A DNA stretch of 64,000 nt from Agarivorans sp. TSD2052 (GTDB taxonomy: Bacteria > Pseudomonadota > Gammaproteobacteria > Enterobacterales > Celerinatantimonadaceae): assembly GCF_023238625.1 (NCBI RefSeq), contig NZ_CP096670.1, forward strand, positions 2,283,501 through 2,347,500, in the 5' to 3' direction. A program made the translations under genes and the position numbers. Below the pieces are notes generated by a model. The model was not told the origin of the DNA. It made no database searches and saw nothing but the letters and a program-made list of their open reading frames with translations. Of the stretch, positions 20,502 to 28,538 are shown in pieces; position 1 is the first letter of the stretch, and the number at the start of each line of letters is the position of its first letter.

Positions 20502-21506
20502 ATGAATAGAACTTTGATTTCACTAGCATCTGGCGCCGCGCTATTAGCGGCAAGTTTTGGGGCTAACGCCGCTGAAAAACTTACCCTTCAGTTAAAATGG
20601 GTGACTCAAGCACAATTTGCTGGCTACTATGTCGCGTTAAACAAGGGTTTTTATAAAGATCAGGGCATCGATTTAACCATTAAACCCGGTGGTCCCGATA
20701 TTGCCCCCGCTCAAGTACTGGCCGGCGGCGGTGCCGATGTGGTTGTTGACTGGCTACCCTCAGCACTCGCAACTCGAGAAAAAGGCCTACCACTCGTCAA
20801 TATCGGACAAATCTACGGCAAGTCTGGAATGATGTTAACCTGTCTAAAATCTAGCGGTATCAGCAGTCCTGCAGACTTTAAGGGGAAAACATTAGGTGTG
20901 TGGTTCTTTGGTAACGAATACCCTTTCTTAAGCTGGATGTCTAAATTAGGTTACTCAACCACAGGCGGAGAAGACGGTGTAACGGTTCTTAAGCAAGGTT
21001 TCAACGTAGATCCAATTTTCCAGGGCCAAGCAGATTGCGTTTCAACCATGACCTACAACGAATATGGGCAAGTACTAGATGGTGGTTTGAGCAACGACGA
21101 ACTCATTTTGTTTAAATACGAAGATGAAGGTGTAGCTACCCTAGAAGACGGTCTTTATGTCTTAGAAGATTCATTAAAAGATCCCAAGAAATTAGACGCT
21201 TATGCTAAGTTTTTAAAAGCAACCATCCAAGGTTGGGAATGGGCTGCAGCTAACCCTAAAGAAGCGGGCTTAATCGTATTAGATTACGATGATACCGGCG
21301 CGCAAACCGAAGAACATCAAATTCGTATGGCTGGCGAAGTGGCTAAATTACTAGCTAGCAGTGGTAAAGGTGTGGGTTATTTAGAACCTGCTGCGTTTGA
21401 CCGGACCGTAAAAGTACTACTTGATAGTGATTCGTCACCCGTGATTACTAAAGTACCAGAAGGTGCTTACACGCATGTCGTGTTTGATGCTGCGGCAAAA
21501 CTCTAA
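20502..21506 (+). CDS. ABC importer substrate-binding protein, NMT1/THI5-like
   Basis: Periplasmic binding protein of 334 residues with a clear signal peptide ending GANAAEK. The mature start LTLQLKWVTQAQFAGYYVALNKGFYKDQGIDLTI is the NMT1/THI5 signature, shared with hydroxymethylpyrimidine (ThiY) and riboflavin (RibY) binding proteins. The pyrimidine catabolic setting suggests a pyrimidine base or nucleobase-like ligand; sequence alone does not give it. A hairpin terminator follows. Confidence 0.9.
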   Translation: MNRTLISLASGAALLAASFGANAAEKLTLQLKWVTQAQFAGYYVALNKGFYKDQGIDLTIKPGGPDIAPAQVLAGGGADVVVDWLPSALATREKGLPLVNIGQIYGKSGMMLTCLKSSGISSPADFKGKTLGVWFFGNEYPFLSWMSKLGYSTTGGEDGVTVLKQGFNVDPIFQGQADCVSTMTYNEYGQVLDGGLSNDELILFKYEDEGVATLEDGLYVLEDSLKDPKKLDAYAKFLKATIQGWEWAAANPKEAGLIVLDYDDTGAQTEEHQIRMAGEVAKLLASSGKGVGYLEPAAFDRTVKVLLDSDSSPVITKVPEGAYTHVVFDAAAKL

Positions 21507-21526
21507 TAGCTAATACTTAATCCGGT

Positions 21527-21553
21527 AAAAGGCTGCATCACGCAGCCTTTTTT
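21527..21553 (+). terminator. Rho-independent terminator of the hydA-ABC operon
   Basis: 10-bp arms AAAAGGCTGC/GCAGCCTTTT with a 5-nt loop and a run of six T, 20 bp after the binding-protein stop. Confidence 0.85.
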
Positions 21554-21647
21554 GCATATTTTGTTTAGCTAGTGACTACCTAGTTGTGTTAGGCCCCATT
21601 TCTAGTACTGGGTTGAATCACTCGGCTTTTTTGCATATTTTGTTTAG
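21547..21647. repeat. 22-bp direct repeat of the terminator tail
   Basis: The 22 bases at 21547-21568 (a C, six T, then GCATATTTTGTTTAG) recur exactly at 21626-21647. The sequence just before each copy is also partly similar (GCATCACGCAGCC versus GAATCACTCGGC). It looks like a local duplication of the terminator's 3' half. Confidence 0.7.
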
Positions 21648-21653
21648 ATGATG

Positions 21654-22145
21654 CTAACTAGTCGCATTGACAGCCATGCGGCGTATAGGCCACATAAGCA
21701 TGCCCCCTAAGAACAATGCAGCGATCACGCTATAAACGATGGTTAGCGGGTTTAAGGAAATCCCCGGAGTGAAGTTTGCTAATACTTTTTTTAAGGTTTG
21801 CCAGCGCTCAGGGCTAAACATATATATTGATTTTTGGTAAAGATTCCCTTGGGTAAACAATTCAATTGCTTGACCAAGTTGCCTAAAATTGGCCATTGTT
21901 TGCTGTTTTTGCATTGCATCAGTACGCACAGCAAGATTAGAATTTTGTTTAAAATCATCAATCATAGCGTCAATACTGGCGTACTGGTGCAAGTCTGCAT
22001 TGATTTGAAAATTGTCCACTTGTTGTTTTGCCGAGTGGTATTGGCCATTTACAAACTGTAAATAATGCTCGGTTAAGATTGGCATTTGGAAAAAGGCTAA
22101 TAACAACACTGCAAACAACACTTTATCTAACGTATTTACCAACAC
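21654..22145 (-). CDS. DUF2937-like membrane protein
   Basis: A 163-residue protein with a hydrophobic segment at each end (about 8-25 and 133-152) and a soluble, Gln-rich, probably helical region between them. The overall plan and the C-terminal SLNPLTIVYSVIAALFLGGMLMWPIR resemble DUF2937 proteins; I am only moderately sure of the family. Function is unknown. It is convergent with the ABC operon. Confidence 0.65.
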   Translation of the reverse strand: MLVNTLDKVLFAVLLLAFFQMPILTEHYLQFVNGQYHSAKQQVDNFQINADLHQYASIDAMIDDFKQNSNLAVRTDAMQKQQTMANFRQLGQAIELFTQGNLYQKSIYMFSPERWQTLKKVLANFTPGISLNPLTIVYSVIAALFLGGMLMWPIRRMAVNATS

Positions 22146-22336
22146 ACCCTAAGTCCTCATATAAATTGTAACAGCGTACTAACACTGCTTCGAAGTTATA
22201 AACAATAAAGCACTGGCTAAAAAATCTAAGCCTTATCTAATGGGCTGCGGAGTCTTGTGACAACCATTATTACTCTACTAAGCCACTATACCCGCCGTCA
22301 CATTCAACTTTACTCAGTGAATAATTAGCTTCATGT

Positions 22337-22342
22337 TATAAT
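22337..22342 (+). promoter_or_regulatory. Possible -10 box of the helicase gene
   Basis: A perfect TATAAT 70 bp upstream of the ATG. No good -35 at 16-18 bp is visible, so the promoter is tentative. Confidence 0.35.
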
Positions 22343-22411
22343 GCCCCGATATTAGCTGTTATCGACAAAGGCCGTAACAGTTATCTTGTTATTACCCACC
22401 TGAGATCTACA

Positions 22412-23635
22412 ATGCCATTTTCTAAACTCGGATTAAGCACCCCGATACTTCAAGCGCTAAATGAATGCGGTTATCAACAACCGACGCCTATCCAAAAAAA
22501 GGCTATTCCAGTAGTGCTATCAGGTAAAAACCTGATAGCAGCAGCACAAACAGGCACCGGTAAAACGGCCAGTTTTGTGTTACCCATTTTACAAAAGCTG
22601 ACTGAACAGCAAGAAGCATTACGCGGTAAACGAGTAAGGGTATTAATTTTAACACCTACCCGAGAGCTGGCTATTCAGGTCGAAGAAAACATCGTTGATT
22701 ATGCAAAACACTTAGAGATTAGCTCACTAGCTATGTATGGTGGTGTTGACTCTGAACCACAAAAACAAGCCTTAATTTATGGTATCGACATTTTAGTCGC
22801 TACACCGGGTAGGCTGCTAGATATGATGTATCAACGGGCCGTTCATTTTGACCAACTAGACACCTTAGTATTAGATGAAGCAGACCGCATGCTCGATATG
22901 GGCTTCATCGATGACATCACTAAAATTGTAGATAGACTGCCTGAACAGCGTCAGAGCTTATTGTTCTCTGCTACCTTATCACCGCAAATTCGTCAGTTAG
23001 CTAAAAGTACCATTGAGCAAGCTACAGAGATTTCCGTTGCAAGTAACAGTGACAACACCCCTAAGATAGACCAATGGCTGGTTACTGTAGATAAAGACAA
23101 AAAGTCTGCGCTGTTAAGCCAAATGATCCTTGCTAACCAATGGCAGCAAGCGTTGATCTTTATTCAAACCAAACACGGTTCGGCAAAACTGGTGAGCCAA
23201 TTAGAAAAGCGAGGCATTAAAGCCGAGGCCTTTCATAGTGGCAGGAGCCAAGCATCACGCAGCAAATTACTGGCGGACTTTAAATCTGGAGAAGTGCAGT
23301 TTGTCGTTGCAACCGGTATAGCCGCGCGTGGTATCGATATTGACGACTTAGACCGAGTAGTCAATTATGACTTGCCCGATCAAAGCGATGATTATATTCA
23401 CCGAATCGGTCGAACTGGCCGTGCAGGCGCTATTGGTGAAGCTATATCGTTTGTTTCACGAGATGATTTTAGAAATTTGTGTGCTATTGAAAGCCGCCTA
23501 GGTCAATTAATTGAACGAAAAGAAGTTGAGGGGTTTGCACCGATTAAAGAAGTCCCTGTTTCGATTTTAAATTTTCGTCCTAAATCGAATAAGGGTTCAG
23601 GTCACTATAAGCCCCGAAAAAAACCTAGCAAATAA
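22412..23635 (+). CDS. rhlE: DEAD-box ATP-dependent RNA helicase, RhlE type
   Basis: A 407-residue SF2 helicase. Motifs in order are a Q motif (GYQQPTPIQKKAIP), I AQTGTGKT, Ia PTRELAIQ, Ib TPGRLLD, II DEAD, III SAT, IV FIQTKHG, V ATGIAARGIDID and VI HRIGRTGRAG. The tail is short and basic (KPRKKPSK). The N-terminal FSKLGLSTPILQALNECGY favours the RhlE branch. It remodels RNA duplexes in the cytoplasm, in ribosome assembly or RNA decay. Confidence 0.88.
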   Translation: MPFSKLGLSTPILQALNECGYQQPTPIQKKAIPVVLSGKNLIAAAQTGTGKTASFVLPILQKLTEQQEALRGKRVRVLILTPTRELAIQVEENIVDYAKHLEISSLAMYGGVDSEPQKQALIYGIDILVATPGRLLDMMYQRAVHFDQLDTLVLDEADRMLDMGFIDDITKIVDRLPEQRQSLLFSATLSPQIRQLAKSTIEQATEISVASNSDNTPKIDQWLVTVDKDKKSALLSQMILANQWQQALIFIQTKHGSAKLVSQLEKRGIKAEAFHSGRSQASRSKLLADFKSGEVQFVVATGIAARGIDIDDLDRVVNYDLPDQSDDYIHRIGRTGRAGAIGEAISFVSRDDFRNLCAIESRLGQLIERKEVEGFAPIKEVPVSILNFRPKSNKGSGHYKPRKKPSK

Positions 23636-23656
23636 GTGACAGTGATGTCTACTAAA

Positions 23657-23684
23657 CCAAGAGCAGCATCCGGGCTGCTCTTGG
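23657..23684. terminator. Hairpin between convergent helicase and deaminase genes
   Basis: Perfect 11-bp arms (CCAAGAGCAGC and complement) around ATCCGG. It lies between convergent stops and lacks a strong U-run. Confidence 0.6.
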
Positions 23685-23692
23685 CGTCAAGC

Positions 23693-24946
23693 CTAACTAT
23701 CAACAAACTGGGTGATGCTCACGACTTCCGCCGGCTTACGTTCAAGTAACACATTACCATGGCGTATTGATAACAATACTTCTCCCTGCTGCTGCAGTAC
23801 TTCTACATCGTTGCCACCTTGTAACACAATTAAGTTAGCTGGCTTACCGAGCTCAATACCATACTCATGTTCTACTTGTAGGGTTTTAGCGCCATTATCA
23901 GTAATAAGATCTAAGCAGTTTTGTAACTCGCTATACCCCATCATATGGCAACTATGGATGCCTGAATCTAGTACTCTTAGTAACTTTCCATTACCCAGGG
24001 TATACCAGGGATCTTGGATTGAATCTTGAGCAAAACATACATTTAGCCCCGCTTCTCGCAACTCTTTTACCCGGGTGATGCCACGACGTTTTGGGTAAGT
24101 ATCAAAACGCCCTTGTAAGTGAATACTCTCGGTCGGGCAAGAGACAAAGTTTATCTTGGACATTTTCAATAATCGAAATAACTTTGAGCAATAGGCGTTG
24201 TTGTAAGAATGCATTGCTGTTGTGTGACTAGCGGTTACTCGAGGCCCCAAATTTGCTTCTAAGGCTGCAGTGGCCAACACCTCCAAAAACCTGGCGGCAC
24301 CATCGTCTATCTCATCACAATGAACATCGACCAGCTTACCCGTTTTCTGCGCTAGCTCGATGACCCACCGCATCGACTCTACCCCATACTCACGGGTAAA
24401 CTCAAAGTGAGGGATTCCACCAATAACATCAGCGCCTTCTTCTAAGGCCCTTTCCATTAATTGTCGCCCATTTGGATACGACCAAATTCCCTCCTGTGGA
24501 AACGCCACAATTTGTAAATGTATCTTGTCTTTAATACGCTGTTTGATATCAACAATCGCTTTTAGGGCGACTAACTCAGGGTCAGTAACATCTACGTGGG
24601 TGCGAATATACTGCACCCCATTTGCTACCAGTAATTCAATTGTTTTTAATACGCGCTGTTCAACGTCTTGTCGGGTAAGTAGCGGTTTACGTTCAGCCCA
24701 ACGCTCGATACCTTCAAACAAGGTGCCACTCATATTCCAGTTTGGCTCGCCGGCTGTTAACGCGGCATCTAAGTGAATATGCGGTTCTACAAAAGGCGCA
24801 CAGCATAGATTCCCTTTGGCATCATAGGTCGCCAAGTCGTCCGTTAATACGCCTTGCTGCGCTTCAATCTGGCTAAACAAACCGTTTTCGATTAGCAAAG
24901 TAAATAACGGTTGTTTACCTCGTAGGCGGGCATTAATAATTTTCAT
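23693..24946 (-). CDS. codA: CodA-family deaminase (cytosine or 5-methylcytosine)
   Basis: Amidohydrolase of 417 residues, collinear with E. coli CodA with a constant offset of five. Metal ligands H56, H58, H209 and D308 and catalytic E212 and H241 are retained, in EPHIHLD, DVHCDE, SHTTAMHSYN and FAQDSIQDPWY. The residue equal to E. coli Asp314 is Ser309, and the preceding His is Gln. Loss of that Asp has been reported to mark enzymes that deaminate 5-methylcytosine to thymine. So cytosine deaminase is the family name; 5-methylcytosine deaminase is my inferred activity. It is the last gene of codB-pucR-codA, 3 bp after the regulator. Confidence 0.9.
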   Translation of the reverse strand: MKIINARLRGKQPLFTLLIENGLFSQIEAQQGVLTDDLATYDAKGNLCCAPFVEPHIHLDAALTAGEPNWNMSGTLFEGIERWAERKPLLTRQDVEQRVLKTIELLVANGVQYIRTHVDVTDPELVALKAIVDIKQRIKDKIHLQIVAFPQEGIWSYPNGRQLMERALEEGADVIGGIPHFEFTREYGVESMRWVIELAQKTGKLVDVHCDEIDDGAARFLEVLATAALEANLGPRVTASHTTAMHSYNNAYCSKLFRLLKMSKINFVSCPTESIHLQGRFDTYPKRRGITRVKELREAGLNVCFAQDSIQDPWYTLGNGKLLRVLDSGIHSCHMMGYSELQNCLDLITDNGAKTLQVEHEYGIELGKPANLIVLQGGNDVEVLQQQGEVLLSIRHGNVLLERKPAEVVSITQFVDS

Positions 24947-24949
24947 TGC

Positions 24950-26137
24950 TTATCTTCCATAGTGCTTACTTTCGTTTAATAGTGACGCTTCCATCATTAA
25001 GGCGTTTTGTACCGACAATCGCTGTTGGGCATTATTTAGTTGCATCCCCGTTAAAGATTGGAACTTTTGCAAGCGATGTTGCAAAGTATTACGGTGAATA
25101 GCGAGGCTTTGTGCGGTTTGCCTAGCGCCGCAGAGGTTGTCAAAATAAGCCGCTACAGTTTGTTTAAGTATTAGCGCTTGCGCATCAGTATTGGCATATA
25201 GTGACCCTAAGTGTTGACGGCAAAACTCGGTTAATAATTCTTGGTTATCCACCGCAACAAATATCTTATTAATACCTAAATCACTATAGTGCAGTACTGT
25301 TTGTCGAGAGCAATTTTTTGAAAAATGCGCAGCCTGCTTTGCTTGTTGGGCCGCTAAGCCCAATTGACGAAAACCGAGTCCTGCTTCACTCACTCCTATC
25401 GAGCAAAACAATTGGGCTTCGTTCAGTGTATCAACTATATCTGTCCATAAGTGAATTTGCTGCTCGTGATTAAGCTGCTTTGGATTGCCAAGGAATAGGT
25501 ACCATCCATCTTGATACTCTAAAACCGGCAAACACCGATGGTAAGGTTCTAATAATCGATTTAGAGTAAAGGCCCAAGCACTTGAGTCTAAACCTTCACT
25601 TGTTGAGGGTAATAAAAACGCCACCAACAAAGCCTGTTCAAAGTCTAAATTAAGTGCTTCAGCGCGTTGGATAGCTAAAGCCGGCAAAGCTCTGGGAGAT
25701 TCAATTACATGGCTTAAAAACCAGCGTAAGGAATGTTCGGCTAAGTCGACTTGAATAATCCGGTTGCAAATCAGTTCTGTGACTTTCACCATAGGTAGAC
25801 TATAGGGTTGTTCAAACACCGGAAAACCTTGCCGATCAGCAAACTGTAACACGGCCTCTGGGATCACCTGTATAAATTCAGAACCAGTAAGAATTACCAT
25901 ACCAGCCGCAGACTTAGCTTGCCCTTCAAGGATTAACTGCTGATATTCTTCAACACTGCGTTGAAGATTGATCCCTGTAACGAATATTAACTCTCCCCCT
26001 AGAAGCCAGGGCCCAAGCTCTCGGTTTTCCGCCACATAGGGCCAACGAATAATATTATTCAAACCGCTCTCCCCAGCCCGAAGCTTAAAAGCTTCTAAGC
26101 CAGGAATAACAGCTATTTCACTTACTTTTAAGGGCAT
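24950..26137 (-). CDS. PucR-family transcriptional regulator
   Basis: A 395-residue regulator. The N-terminal PucR ligand domain reads EIAVIPGLEAFKLRAGESGLNNIIRW, then WLLGGELIFVTGI. The C-terminal PucR-type HTH reads YFDNLCGARQTAQSLAIHRNTLQHRLQKFQSLTG. Family members control purine, amino-acid and related nitrogen catabolism. It sits inside the operon, overlapping codB at a TAATG and followed by the deaminase, so it probably controls its own transport/deamination unit in response to a base or its product. Confidence 0.88.
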   Translation of the reverse strand: MPLKVSEIAVIPGLEAFKLRAGESGLNNIIRWPYVAENRELGPWLLGGELIFVTGINLQRSVEEYQQLILEGQAKSAAGMVILTGSEFIQVIPEAVLQFADRQGFPVFEQPYSLPMVKVTELICNRIIQVDLAEHSLRWFLSHVIESPRALPALAIQRAEALNLDFEQALLVAFLLPSTSEGLDSSAWAFTLNRLLEPYHRCLPVLEYQDGWYLFLGNPKQLNHEQQIHLWTDIVDTLNEAQLFCSIGVSEAGLGFRQLGLAAQQAKQAAHFSKNCSRQTVLHYSDLGINKIFVAVDNQELLTEFCRQHLGSLYANTDAQALILKQTVAAYFDNLCGARQTAQSLAIHRNTLQHRLQKFQSLTGMQLNNAQQRLSVQNALMMEASLLNESKHYGR

Positions 26138-27393
26138 TAGGCCTCTTTAGCTAAGCTAGGTTGCGCTGAAGAAATAAACACCAATAAGCTATAAAACGCG
26201 CTGGCAACCACAATACCCACCAACGGCGCCACCCAAGGTGAAAAGTAGGCAGCAGCCGATGCTACGCCATAAGCGGCCAGCCCTTGCATATTAAACTGTG
26301 GTAGCGAGACTTGCTCTAAACTTGGTGGTGCTGCTTTATATTTTACCCAGAAGTCGGTCATGATAATCGCACCAATTGGCGGGATAAATGTGCCTAACAA
26401 TATGAGGAAAGGAATCAACATATTGTACATGCCAAATATCGCCAGTAAGGTGCCTATGGCGGCCCCTCCAATGGTGACTGCACGGCGTTTATCGGTGCGT
26501 AGCAAATTACAGCCTGCTGCTGCAAAGTTATAAATAGTATTATCTTGTGTTGTCCAAATATTGGTGAACAACATTAATACCGCCACTAATACGAAACCTT
26601 GAGCGACCAACACATCAACAATATCCGCTTGCTGGTAAACAAGCGCGCCAAAAGCGCCAACAAACACCATTAAGCCATTACCGATGAAAAATGCGACCAA
26701 AGTGGTAGTGACAGCTATTTTGCCACTCTTAGAAAAACGGCTCCAGTTGGTCGCTTGCGTCCCACCACTAACAAAGGTACCAAACACCATCGTAATGGCG
26801 GCTGCCATAGGCATAGTACTCGTCGGCTCAATACCTATTAATTGGCTTAGGCCACCGACATCAATCACTCCTTGAAAAAGAGATATGGCAATAAAGACCA
26901 ACATCGCAGGCACTGACACTTTTGATAATAGTTCAATACCTCGGTAGCCAATGGTTGCGGTGATACAAAAACCAAAACCAAACAACACCATTAATGGAAT
27001 CGTTAATCCTTCAGGCAAGCCTAATAGTTTTACCAGCACAATGGCGATAGTAGCGGTGCCCCATGCATACCAACCTATTTGGGTAAAACCTAACACGAAG
27101 TCAGAAAGCATACTGCCTTTCAGGCCAAAACAATAACGGCCTAACAATACTGAGTTTAAGCCCGTTTTGTACGCCACATAGGCCAAGCCTGCGGCATAAG
27201 AACCGAGTAAAAGATTACCTATCACAATAATCCATATCAGCTCACTAAAGCTAAAAGCCGTTCCAATCGTTCCACCCGCCCACATGGTAGCAGTGAAAAA
27301 AGTAAAACCGAGTAATACAGAAGCCATAGACCACCACCCCTTACGTTGGTCATCTGGCACAGCACTTAGCGGAAAATCATTTGTTTGACTCAT
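26137..27393 (-). CDS. codB: NCS1-family permease, cytosine permease CodB-like
   Basis: An inner-membrane symporter of 418 residues with about 12 hydrophobic segments. NCS1 stretches include QRKGWWSMASVLLGFTFFTATMWAGG, FTQIGWYAWGTATIA and TNIWTTQDNTIYNFAAAGCNLLR. Its coupling to a CodA homologue supports uptake of cytosine, or of 5-methylcytosine if the deaminase is specific for it. GGAG lies just upstream of the ATG. Confidence 0.9.
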   Translation of the reverse strand: MSQTNDFPLSAVPDDQRKGWWSMASVLLGFTFFTATMWAGGTIGTAFSFSELIWIIVIGNLLLGSYAAGLAYVAYKTGLNSVLLGRYCFGLKGSMLSDFVLGFTQIGWYAWGTATIAIVLVKLLGLPEGLTIPLMVLFGFGFCITATIGYRGIELLSKVSVPAMLVFIAISLFQGVIDVGGLSQLIGIEPTSTMPMAAAITMVFGTFVSGGTQATNWSRFSKSGKIAVTTTLVAFFIGNGLMVFVGAFGALVYQQADIVDVLVAQGFVLVAVLMLFTNIWTTQDNTIYNFAAAGCNLLRTDKRRAVTIGGAAIGTLLAIFGMYNMLIPFLILLGTFIPPIGAIIMTDFWVKYKAAPPSLEQVSLPQFNMQGLAAYGVASAAAYFSPWVAPLVGIVVASAFYSLLVFISSAQPSLAKEA

Positions 27394-27728
27394 TGCCTTT
27401 CTCCTGAATTGAAAACGAATCCGTTCAAGTTATACCTTCCAAGGACCGTGCCATCCACAACAGGTTTATTGAAGACTTTTTGTCGTGCTTTACTAACAAT
27501 TTTTATTTCAATAAATGTACCAATAGCACAACCGATAGCGTTCACGGCGATTACGAGCGAAACAATCAAGCAATATGGGTACAACTAAGCACCAGATTGA
27601 ACATTAATCGCCCAAAAACTGTGCAAAATAAAAGAGGCATTAGATAGAAGACTAAGCAATGAAGATGATATAAGGCGCTAACGCAGAGGATTACCTTAGC
27701 GTTTTGTCAGCAATATAATTTGGTCTGA
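27394..27728. other. Control region upstream of codB and downstream of recR
   Basis: About 335 bp. It should contain the codB operon promoter on the minus strand. I find no RutR-type box here. A small inverted repeat CGCTAA/TTAGCG around 27673-27700 is visible but unassigned. A 64-codon minus-strand frame here starts only at TTG and is not credible. Confidence 0.45.
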
Positions 27729-28331
27729 CTAATCGAAGCTTTGTCGACCTATCAGTGAATGCGACAAGGTGGTGCCATCGACACTATCGAGTTCTCCGCC
27801 CAAAGGCACGCCGTGGGCAATTCTCGATACTTTTACTTGGTATCGTTTGGCCATGTCAGCGATGTAATAAGCCGTCGCTTCACCCTCTACCGTAGGGTTA
27901 GTAGCAAGTATAAGCTCTTGCACCTGTTCGTTTTGTAGGCGTAGCTCGAGCTTATCGAGGTGCAACTCACTGGGGCCGATGCCATCTAGCGGAGATAAGT
28001 GGCCCATCAACACAAAGTAACTACCAAAAAATTGTGACGTTTGCTCAATTGCGGCTACATCTGCCGGTGTCTCTACAACACAAATAACACCTTTACTTAG
28101 CCGCTTGGGTGACTGGCAAATGACACATAGCTCTTCTTCAGCAAAATTGCGGCAGGCATTGCAGTGGCCAACCACGTCCATTGCTTTATTAATGCACGCA
28201 GCGAGCTTTAGGCCATCGCGACGTTTCCTTTCTAATAAATCAAATGCCATACGCTGAGCGCTACGCGGGCCCACGCCTGGTAATACTTGTAAAGATTTGA
28301 TGAGGCTGTCTATACTGGGGCTATATTTCAT
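27729..28331 (-). CDS. recR: Recombination protein RecR
   Basis: The protein has 200 residues. An N-terminal helix-hairpin-helix ([20 protein letters not shown]) is followed by the zinc finger [16 protein letters not shown] and a Toprim domain ([32 protein letters not shown]). RecR works with RecO/RecF to load RecA at gaps. Usually recR follows dnaX-ybaB; here it stands alone with about 200 bp of non-coding sequence upstream. Confidence 0.96.
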   Translation of the reverse strand: MKYSPSIDSLIKSLQVLPGVGPRSAQRMAFDLLERKRRDGLKLAACINKAMDVVGHCNACRNFAEEELCVICQSPKRLSKGVICVVETPADVAAIEQTSQFFGSYFVLMGHLSPLDGIGPSELHLDKLELRLQNEQVQELILATNPTVEGEATAYYIADMAKRYQVKVSRIAHGVPLGGELDSVDGTTLSHSLIGRQSFD

Positions 28332-28538
28332 TATTTTCCACTACACTTTGTTTTAGCGAAGCTAATGTACCAGTGAATTTGTGAAAATTCACCCTCCCTA
28401 TTCAATTTCTTAAATCACCGAAACAGAGGCCTGTTTGCTGCCGTAGTTAAATGCTAGATAAAAGCTTGGACAGTCGGTATCATCGGCTAAGTTGGCTAAA
28501 CAGACAACATGGAAGAACGATTATAATATGGAATATTT

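Noticed and set aside
27390-27584. 64-codon minus-strand frame ending at the codB start, with a hydrophobic N-terminus
   Set aside because: It starts only at a TTG, has no ribosome site and covers the expected codB promoter and leader; nothing supports translation.
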